Both the position numbers and the translations under genes were made by a program. Source: Alphaproteobacteria bacterium (lineage in GTDB: Bacteria > Pseudomonadota > Alphaproteobacteria > Rickettsiales > UBA1997). From it: DNA of 51,906 bases. Under the pieces are notes generated by a model. That model did not search any database. It worked only from the letters and a program-made list of their open reading frames with translations, and was not told where the DNA came from. The stretch is from positions 1 to 51,906 of the forward strand of contig JAUROA010000027.1 in assembly GCA_030835745.1 (NCBI GenBank), given 5' to 3'. Below, piece after piece: positions 45,533 to 51,906 of the stretch; within the stretch, counting starts at the first letter, position 1; each line of letters starts with the position of its first letter.

Positions 45533-46414
45533 CTATGAATCAACATATTTATTATCAAACTCTTCGATCAATATTTTGACGTCAATTTGCTTTGAAAAAT
45601 TGCTTAAAATATCCTGAAAAGCAACATCTAATTGATCAATCTCAGATATTAAATTTTTATAATCTCTAACTTCTAAGAGATTTTGAGCCGAAAAAATAAA
45701 TTTCTCAATTTTACTTAATGATTTATTATTTTTTGAACCTTTTATTAATATTAAACTATTTAAATTAAATCTAAATTTATTAATAAATCCATCTTCTGGA
45801 TTATTTCTGCCCCTTGCGATTAATTTTGGCGATATATTTTTAAAATTATCTGATAATATTTTGTCATTTTGATAATATTTTACAATTTTTTCAAATTTAG
45901 TTATATCATCTTCAAAACCACTATTGATTAATTGATCTTTTAAAAATGTAAATTCTTTTGATAAATCTTTATTTAATAATAATTTATCTTTGAATTTAAG
46001 ATAAGAAAGAGATAATTTATATTTATTTAAATCTTCATCTACATATTCTTTATTATTGCTAAATAATCCTTGATCAATAATAACATCTGTAATTACATCA
46101 TTAACAATTTCATTAGCCATATTTGCAATCTCTACATCTACATCTTTATTTTTATCAGCTTCAATTTTAATAGAATCTTTATTATCTACTTGCTGCCATT
46201 TAGTTGAAATTTTTTCTAAATAGCTTATATTTTTTGTTTTTCCTTCTTCGTGAAATGAGTAAATCAAAATAAAAATAATAATAAAAATTATTAGAATAAT
46301 GCCTCTTTTAACAAAATTATCCTCGCTATTTAATTTCTTGCTATCTTTAACCTCTTCATTGCCATTTTCTTGAAGATTAGTATTGATATCTTCTTTTTTA
46401 CTATTATTTATCAT
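45533..46414 (-). CDS. mitofilin/Mic60-like membrane protein
   Basis: A 293-residue protein with an acidic/Lys-rich N-terminus, one membrane helix (about 38-54) and a helical extracytoplasmic domain. The C-terminal part KFRFNLNSLILIKGSKNN...SAQNLLEVRDYKNLISEIDQLD follows the mitofilin-domain pattern. The position directly after hemD, overlapping it by 11 bases, is the classic alphaproteobacterial hemD-Mic60 arrangement. The coiled coil is shorter than in mitochondrial Mic60. Sequence alone would be weak evidence; context makes the call. Confidence 0.65.
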   Translation of the reverse strand: MINNSKKEDINTNLQENGNEEVKDSKKLNSEDNFVKRGIILIIFIIIFILIYSFHEEGKTKNISYLEKISTKWQQVDNKDSIKIEADKNKDVDVEIANMANEIVNDVITDVIIDQGLFSNNKEYVDEDLNKYKLSLSYLKFKDKLLLNKDLSKEFTFLKDQLINSGFEDDITKFEKIVKYYQNDKILSDNFKNISPKLIARGRNNPEDGFINKFRFNLNSLILIKGSKNNKSLSKIEKFIFSAQNLLEVRDYKNLISEIDQLDVAFQDILSNFSKQIDVKILIEEFDNKYVDS

Positions 46415-47123
46415 AATAATTTCTTATAATGTTAATATTTTTATATATTTCAGTATTATTAAACCACATATTATTATCAATATTTTTAACCATATCTGCT
46501 ATTTGACTACTAAAGCATATAATTTTACTTTCTTTGAATTTTTCAACTAAATTATGCCTCTTTGCTAAATTATAAAAAATTTTAGCACTATTTTGCGAGT
46601 ATAGCAAAATATATAAAAAATTTATATCTTTAATATTGGCTAAAAATTCTTTAGAAAAAGATCTAAATTCATTTGTTTTATAGCAAATAACTTCAAATAT
46701 GTCGTAACCACTCATGATTAGATCTTTCGTTAAATCATAACTTATATTTTGACCTCGTAAATAGCATAATTTATAATTTTTACTATTTTTATCCTGCTTT
46801 ATTTTTTTAATTAAAGATAATACCGATCTATCACGAGCAACCTCAATATTATTATAACCATTTTTCTTTAATATTTCACAACTTTGATTGCCAATAGCAT
46901 ATATTTTAATATTTTTGGCAAATTTATTTAACAATATCGTATTGCAAGAGTTAAAACTTGTGATTATTAATGACGAAATAATGTTTTTATTGTTAATTTT
47001 GTAATTAATTTGCTCAACATCAAATAAAGGTTCGTGATAAATATGATAACCTTCTTTAATCAAATATTGTGAAAATAATTTTGATCTTTGATATGACCTC
47101 ATTATTAAAATATTTTTTAACAT
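46404..47123 (-). CDS. hemD: uroporphyrinogen-III synthase
   Basis: HemD cyclises hydroxymethylbilane to uroporphyrinogen III in heme synthesis. The family is poorly conserved. The 239 residues show the two Rossmann-like lobes, with ILIMRSYQRSKLFSQYL, a central LCYLRGQNISYDLTKDL, and LYSQNSAKIFYNLAKRH near the active cleft. Length and the mitofilin-like neighbour support the call. It ends inside the start of that gene. Confidence 0.85.
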   Translation of the reverse strand: MLKNILIMRSYQRSKLFSQYLIKEGYHIYHEPLFDVEQINYKINNKNIISSLIITSFNSCNTILLNKFAKNIKIYAIGNQSCEILKKNGYNNIEVARDRSVLSLIKKIKQDKNSKNYKLCYLRGQNISYDLTKDLIMSGYDIFEVICYKTNEFRSFSKEFLANIKDINFLYILLYSQNSAKIFYNLAKRHNLVEKFKESKIICFSSQIADMVKNIDNNMWFNNTEIYKNINIIRNYYDK

Positions 47124-47298
47124 AGAAACTTGATAAGTTAAATCATTAATTGTAACATTTGTCGACTATACAAATAAGTAAGGCAAAATTAAAATGATTA
47201 TAAGTTAAATTATTAATAATTAAGCTTGCTAGATTAATATTAAATATTAAAAAATTAATTTATATAGTTAATAAATAATAAATAAATTTATTCAAAAA

Positions 47299-48468
47299 AT
47301 GAATATCCATGAATATCAAGCAAAAAGCTTACTCGCTCAATATAAGGTGCCAGTTCCTGAAGGCTATCCCGCATTTAACACTGAAGAGGCTCTTAAAGCA
47401 GCTCACAAACTTCATGATAATGGCAATGAAATATTTGTTGTCAAAGCTCAAATCCATGCTGGCGGTAGAGGAAAGGCTGGTGGAGTTAAAGTTGTTAAAT
47501 CATATGCAGATGTTGAAAATAATGCCAAAGAAATGCTTGGCAAAATTCTTGTAACACATCAAACCGGACCAGAAGGCAAAGAAGTCAAAAGATTATATAT
47601 AGAAGCTGGCTCATCTATTAATAAAGAATTCTATTTATCTGCTGTTGTTGATCGCAAAACAAAAAAAATAGTTTTTATGGCATCAACAGAAGGTGGAGTT
47701 GAAATTGAAGAAGTTGCCGCACAAACTCCAGAAAAAATTATATCAGTTGTAATTGACCCAGCATCTGGAATTCAAGGATGCCATGCAAGAAAATTAGGAT
47801 TTGCGCTCAATTTATCTGGAGATAAATTAAAAAAATTCACTAAATTAGTTTTTGCACTATATGAAGCTTTTGTTAAAACTGACGCTTCACAAATTGAAAT
47901 TAACCCATTAGTAGAAACTGACAAGGGCGATATAATATGTCTTGATGCAAAAATTAACTTCGATGATAATGCCTTATATCGTCAAGAAAAAATAAAAACT
48001 TTACGCGACCTTGACGAAGAAGAGCCTCTTGAAATTGAAGCTTCAAATTACGACCTAAATTACGTTAAAATGGATGGTAAAATTGGTTGCATGGTTAACG
48101 GTGCTGGTCTTGCTATGGCAACTATGGATATAATCAAACTTTACGGATCATCTCCTGCTAATTTTTTAGATGTTGGTGGCGGAGCCACTAGAGAAAAAGT
48201 TACTGCTGCATTTAAAATTATTCTTTCTGACGAAAATGTTAAAGGAATATTAGTAAATATATTTGGCGGTATTATGCGTTGCGATATAATTGCTAATGGT
48301 ATTGTTGAAGCTGCCAAAGAAGTTAATCTTAGCGTTCCTTTGGTTGTTAGATTAGAAGGAACCAATGTTAATCTTGGAAAAAAAATACTTGCAGAATCAG
48401 GAGTAAAAATTATTCCTGCAAATGATCTTGGCGACGCAGCCTCTAAAATAGTTGAAGCTGTTAATTAA
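47299..48468 (+). CDS. sucC: succinyl-CoA synthetase beta subunit
   Basis: SucC, with SucD, makes succinate and ATP or GTP from succinyl-CoA. The opening [20 protein letters not shown], the ATP-grasp [27 protein letters not shown] and [14 protein letters not shown] are diagnostic. The 389 residues are standard. sucD follows with its true start 14 bases after the stop. Confidence 0.98.
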   Translation: MNIHEYQAKSLLAQYKVPVPEGYPAFNTEEALKAAHKLHDNGNEIFVVKAQIHAGGRGKAGGVKVVKSYADVENNAKEMLGKILVTHQTGPEGKEVKRLYIEAGSSINKEFYLSAVVDRKTKKIVFMASTEGGVEIEEVAAQTPEKIISVVIDPASGIQGCHARKLGFALNLSGDKLKKFTKLVFALYEAFVKTDASQIEINPLVETDKGDIICLDAKINFDDNALYRQEKIKTLRDLDEEEPLEIEASNYDLNYVKMDGKIGCMVNGAGLAMATMDIIKLYGSSPANFLDVGGGATREKVTAAFKIILSDENVKGILVNIFGGIMRCDIIANGIVEAAKEVNLSVPLVVRLEGTNVNLGKKILAESGVKIIPANDLGDAASKIVEAVN

Positions 48469-48481
48469 AAATATAAGTAAA

Positions 48482-49384
48482 ATGTCTGTCTTAATAAATA
48501 AAAATACAAAAGTTATCTGCCAGGGTTTTACTGGCTCTCAAGGAACATTTCATTCGCAACAAGCAATTGAATATGGCACAAATATGGTTGGTGGAGTTAC
48601 CCCAGGAAAAGGTGGTCAAACTCATTTAAATCTTCCGGTATTTAATACTGTTGGTCAAGCTAAACAAAAAACTGGTTGCAATGCATCGGTAATTTATGTT
48701 CCACCGCCATTTGCAGCAGATGCAATTATTGAAGCAATTGACAGCGAAATTGAACTTATCGTATGTATTACTGAAGGAATACCAGTCCTTGATATGGTTA
48801 AAGTTAAAAAAGCTCTTGAGGGTTCAAAATCTAGATTAATTGGTCCAAATTGTCCAGGAGTTATAACACCTGATGAATGTAAAATTGGAATTATGCCAGG
48901 ACATATTCACAAGAAAGGAAGTGTTGGTATTGTTTCAAGATCTGGTACACTTACTTATGAGGCAGTTCACCAAACAACAAAAGTTGGACTTGGTCAATCA
49001 ACATGTATAGGAATTGGCGGCGACCCAGTTAATGGTACAAATTTTATTGATTGTTTAGACATGTTCTTATCAGACCCAGAGACTCATTCAATGATTATGA
49101 TTGGAGAAATTGGCGGTACTGATGAAGAAGATGCAGCAGCTTTTATTAAAGAACAAGCACAAAAAGGACGTTTCAAGCCAATTGTTGGCTTTATTGCTGG
49201 AAGAACCGCCCCAGAAGGTAGAAGAATGGGTCATGCTGGTGCAATTGTATCTGGTGGTAAGGGTGGTGCTGAAGATAAAATAGCAACTATGAAAGATGCT
49301 GGAATTATAGTTGCTGACAGCCCTGCAATTTTAGGAGAAACTCTTTATAATCTTCTTCAAGTACTAATTCAAAAACCAGCCTAG
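48482..49384 (+). CDS. sucD: succinyl-CoA synthetase alpha subunit
   Basis: SucD binds CoA and carries the phosphohistidine. It starts [20 protein letters not shown] at 48482; an in-frame ATG at 48452 lies within sucC and is unlikely. CoA-binding [13 protein letters not shown] is near the start and the active His near residue 251 lies in [11 protein letters not shown]. The 300 residues match the family. Confidence 0.97.
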   Translation: MSVLINKNTKVICQGFTGSQGTFHSQQAIEYGTNMVGGVTPGKGGQTHLNLPVFNTVGQAKQKTGCNASVIYVPPPFAADAIIEAIDSEIELIVCITEGIPVLDMVKVKKALEGSKSRLIGPNCPGVITPDECKIGIMPGHIHKKGSVGIVSRSGTLTYEAVHQTTKVGLGQSTCIGIGGDPVNGTNFIDCLDMFLSDPETHSMIMIGEIGGTDEEDAAAFIKEQAQKGRFKPIVGFIAGRTAPEGRRMGHAGAIVSGGKGGAEDKIATMKDAGIIVADSPAILGETLYNLLQVLIQKPA

Positions 49385-49404
49385 CATAAATTAATAACAT
49401 TAAA

Positions 49405-50478
49405 ATGAGCGACAGAAATAAAGCATTAGAAGCAGCATTATCACAAATTGATAAACAATTTGGTAAAGGTTCTGCAATGAAATTTGGACAAAGACCAGTC
49501 ATTGATGTCGAGGTTATACCCTCTGGCTCTCTTGCTCTAGATGTGGCACTTGGAGTTGGCGGATATCCAAGAGGTAGAATAGTTGAAATATACGGACCTG
49601 AAAGTTCTGGTAAAACAACTCTTACTCTTCATGCAATTGCAGAAGCTCAAAAGGCTGGTCTATCTTGCGCTTTTATTGATGCCGAACATGCTTTTGACCC
49701 TGTATATGCAAAAAATCTTGGCATTAATCTTGAAGATATGATCATCTCTCAACCAGATAATGGAGAAGCTGCCCTTGAAATTGCTGATACATTAGTAAGA
49801 TCAGGCGCTATTGATCTAATTATTGTTGATTCTGTGGCAGCTCTTGTACCTCAAGTTGAACTCGAAGGAGGAATGGGTGACAATCAAATGGGTCTTCAAG
49901 CTAGATTAATGAGTAAAGCACTTCGAAAACTTACCTCAACAGTTTCTAAAACTAATGCAACTGTAATATTTATTAACCAAATTCGTATGAAAATTGGTGT
50001 AATGTTTGGAAATCCTGAGACAACTACAGGTGGCAATGCATTAAAATTCTACGCCTCAATTAGGCTTGATATTAGAAAAGGTAGCGTTATTAAAGACCAA
50101 GATGAAATTTTAGGCAATGAAACTAAAGTAAAAGTTGTTAAAAACAAGGTTGCACCTCCTTTTAAAACTGCAGAATTTGAAATTATATATGGCGAGGGAG
50201 TTTCAAAATATGGAGAATTAATCGATCTTGCTGTTAAAGCAGACATTATTGAAAAATCTGGCTCTTGGTATGCATATGGCGGATCGAAAATTGGCCAAGG
50301 AAAAGAAAATGTCAAAAAATTTCTTAATGAGAACCCAAAAATTTCACAAGAAATAGACCAAATAACTCGAGAAAAACTTGGAATTAACAAGGCGAAAACC
50401 GGTGAAACAATTGCTAAAAATTCCGAGAAGAAAGAAGCCGATAAAAAAGAAGCCGAGAAGAAAGTAGCGATTGGCTAG
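49405..50478 (+). CDS. recA: recombinase RecA
   Basis: RecA forms filaments on single-stranded DNA for strand exchange and SOS signalling. Walker A is GPESSGKT (64-71). Other hallmarks are the loop [44 protein letters not shown] and the C-terminal SWYAYGG. The 357 residues include a Lys/Glu-rich tail ([13 protein letters not shown]) where E. coli RecA has an acidic tail. No LexA box could be assigned upstream. Confidence 0.98.
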   Translation: MSDRNKALEAALSQIDKQFGKGSAMKFGQRPVIDVEVIPSGSLALDVALGVGGYPRGRIVEIYGPESSGKTTLTLHAIAEAQKAGLSCAFIDAEHAFDPVYAKNLGINLEDMIISQPDNGEAALEIADTLVRSGAIDLIIVDSVAALVPQVELEGGMGDNQMGLQARLMSKALRKLTSTVSKTNATVIFINQIRMKIGVMFGNPETTTGGNALKFYASIRLDIRKGSVIKDQDEILGNETKVKVVKNKVAPPFKTAEFEIIYGEGVSKYGELIDLAVKADIIEKSGSWYAYGGSKIGQGKENVKKFLNENPKISQEIDQITREKLGINKAKTGETIAKNSEKKEADKKEAEKKVAIG

Positions 50479-50521
50479 AATTTGCAAATTCAGCTAAATT
50501 ACGATAAATAAACATTATCAT

Positions 50522-50598
<77 letters not shown>

Positions 50599-50668
50599 TA
50601 AATATTGATCTAGCTTAAATTTATTTACAACTCTTTACTTTATCTATAATTTACTTTATTTTCTGTAA

Positions 50669-51139
50669 TTATGAGATAGCGCAACTTGGACCATCTTTTT
50701 CATTATGAGGACTAGCTTTACTTGCTTTCGATGATTTGATGGATGTATTTGGCTTATCAAGATAACCTAATTTTTCAAATAACGTCCTTATGCCTTTAAT
50801 AGCATAGAATTCTCCATTTTTATCCTGCAAAGGGCCATAAGGACCATCTTTATTTCCCAATTTTTTCTTAGCATTATCTTCTTCAGAAAACAATTTGCTC
50901 CAATCCTTACCACCTTGAGGTGCTTCATTGCCTCTAAGTAACTTACTCCCCCACAATAATATAGACATATAAAATACTGGTTGTAAGATAGTAAAAATAT
51001 TAATTTTTATTATCTTACAAATGAATTTTGAGGAAATCTTTTCTAGTATATTTGGTAAATATGGCAAATATTTTACCAGTAGATTATCGTTAATAATTCC
51101 TGCTATGATGCGTTGTAGTAGTTGTAATTTATCAAGCAT
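50669..51139 (-). CDS. uncertain ORF with CaaX-like C-terminus
   Basis: A 156-residue frame that I do not recognise. Its first 40 residues or so are antisense to the N-terminus of the IS4-type transposase, so they are probably not native coding. A start at Met58 (50968) would give 99 residues. That part has one hydrophobic segment (about 45-67), a Gly/Lys-rich middle (NKDGPYGPLQDKNGEFYAIKG) and a Ser/Lys tail (SIKSSKASKASP). It ends GPSCAIS, where CAIS fits the eukaryotic CaaX prenylation box. Either the IS truncated an older gene here, or the whole frame is fortuitous. Function unknown. Confidence 0.35.
   Translation of the reverse strand: MLDKLQLLQRIIAGIINDNLLVKYLPYLPNILEKISSKFICKIIKINIFTILQPVFYMSILLWGSKLLRGNEAPQGGKDWSKLFSEEDNAKKKLGNKDGPYGPLQDKNGEFYAIKGIRTLFEKLGYLDKPNTSIKSSKASKASPHNEKDGPSCAIS
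50981..51020 (+). promoter_or_regulatory. 18-bp hairpin directly before the IS4-type transposase
   Basis: TTGTAAGATA (50981-50990) pairs with TATCTTACAA (51011-51020). Inside it, G50991-U51010 and TAAAAAT/ATTTTTA extend the stem to 18 pairs around a four-base loop. It touches the first in-frame ATG (51021), leaving no room for a ribosome site. Several IS families use such hairpins to block read-through from outside promoters. Confidence 0.6.
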
Positions 51140-51906
51140 AACCTGTGCTCTAGCTTATTTTACAAAACAGAACTTTAAGGCAAATGAAAATAGGGTTTAC
51201 AGATTCTTTGCAAGTAAGAACTTTTTGATAGAAGATTCGATGTGGAGATGTTATTTGAAATTAATATTTAAACTACTGAAGGAGCAAAAATATATAAGAG
51301 AGGATAAGCAGATTCAGATAAATATAGATTTTACAACTATAAAAGATAATTTTCTAATTCTATATGCATCTATACCTTTTTTTGGTAGATCTGTGCCAGT
51401 TTATTTTACAATAAGAAGATATCCAAAGAGAAAAAATCAAAATAGCCAAACCAAGATGGAACTTGCATTTATCAAGGGCTTAAAACATGTTTTATCAAAA
51501 AAATATTCTTATTTAATAGTAGCGGATAGAGGGTTTGGTAATCAACGATTTACTAAATTATGCCTAGATAATGGATTTGACTATTTAATAAGGATTAAAG
51601 GTAATTTATTGATTAAATTTAACGATAAAAAAGCATTAAAAATAGATAAATTAGGAAATATACAAGCTAATAAAAATGGCTGTAAAAAATTTAAGGATTT
51701 ATTTATTAATGCCTGGGAAAGAAAACAAACAATATTCATTATATCAAAAGAAGAAGACCTCAATAATAAATGGTACATATGCTCATCTCTTAAGGAAATT
51801 ACAACTAGGAGAGCTCAAATTATATATGAAGATAGATTTTGCATTGAAAAGACATTCTATGATCATAAAAGTGGAGGATTTGATTTGGAATCAAGTAAAA
51901 TAGATA
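51021..51906 (+). CDS. IS4-family transposase, partial (runs off the window)
   Basis: An open frame continues from ATG 51021 to the window end, at least 295 residues. Conserved pieces are FKANENRVYRFFASKNF, the first catalytic Asp in INIDFTTIKD, and the second in YLIVADRGFGNQRF. The IS4 YREK signature YEDRFCIEKTFYDHK carries the catalytic Glu, with Y-x2-R-x3-E-x6-K spacing. The N-terminal start could be 51021 or 51105. The 3' end and right inverted repeat lie outside the window. It overlaps the minus-strand CaaX-like frame. Confidence 0.88.
   Translation, partial: MNFEEIFSSIFGKYGKYFTSRLSLIIPAMMRCSSCNLSSITCALAYFTKQNFKANENRVYRFFASKNFLIEDSMWRCYLKLIFKLLKEQKYIREDKQIQINIDFTTIKDNFLILYASIPFFGRSVPVYFTIRRYPKRKNQNSQTKMELAFIKGLKHVLSKKYSYLIVADRGFGNQRFTKLCLDNGFDYLIRIKGNLLIKFNDKKALKIDKLGNIQANKNGCKKFKDLFINAWERKQTIFIISKEEDLNNKWYICSSLKEITTRRAQIIYEDRFCIEKTFYDHKSGGFDLESSKID

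Overview
This window looks like chromosome from a Rickettsiales-type alphaproteobacterium. The DNA is very AT-rich. Several genes are typical of that group: a beta-less DnaX of gamma length, a ValRS with archaeal-type signatures, the alphaproteobacterial SspB, paired b and b' subunits in the F0 operon, an IalB-like protein, hemD beside a mitofilin-like gene, and above all a circularly permuted two-piece tmRNA gene. The cell appears to respire (nuoABC, F0 ATP synthase, sucCD, CcmE, FixH/FixI) and to build a meso-DAP peptidoglycan (dapA, murE). These calls come from reading motifs by eye; no database search was run.

Layout. 1-761 is a complete IS1-type element with an A8 frameshift site. 898-4960 is a tight cluster of secA, a prepilin-like gene with a LamG-like body, and yraN. 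5209-7026 is an orphan coiled-coil protein behind a near-perfect sigma70 promoter. 7089-11509 (minus) is pheT-ispH-queC-lapA-like. 11598-13685 (minus) is atpB-atpE-atpF'-atpF with strong hairpins on both sides of atpE. 13820-15471 holds an IalB-like protein and two membrane orphans. 15578-21135 runs small membrane protein-ubiB-panD-rpmH-rnpA-fixH-fixI, followed by ccmE on the other strand. 21649-24432 is a 927-residue orphan and 24620-25753 a potassium channel. 25880-31294 (minus) is folD-yfgM-bamB-valS. 31509-34556 (minus) is dnaX, a receiver protein with a pseudo-histidine-kinase body, and an ABC ATPase.

34557-34976 carries an unannotated small SRP RNA whose 3' end is followed by four tandem copies of its own last 14 bases. 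Then come a CinA-like amidase, a membrane orphan, nuoABC (minus), dapA, the permuted tmRNA gene and sspB. plsY-pyrF-murE and a GltD/PyrK-like fusion follow. hemD and a Mic60-like gene (minus), sucCD, recA and tRNA-Arg(ACG) come next. The window ends in an IS4-type transposase that runs off the edge and overlaps an ORF ending in a CaaX-like tetrapeptide.

The most interesting signals are in the non-coding DNA. The tmRNA tag has an internal 15-base duplication, giving a tag that starts ANDNF ANDNF. The tmRNA spacer repeats the 5' end of the coding RNA. The SRP RNA 3' end is tandemly copied. Two other gene ends carry GGGGT(Y)CA-type microrepeats. Together they suggest a genome-wide process that copies short G-rich segments at transcript ends.
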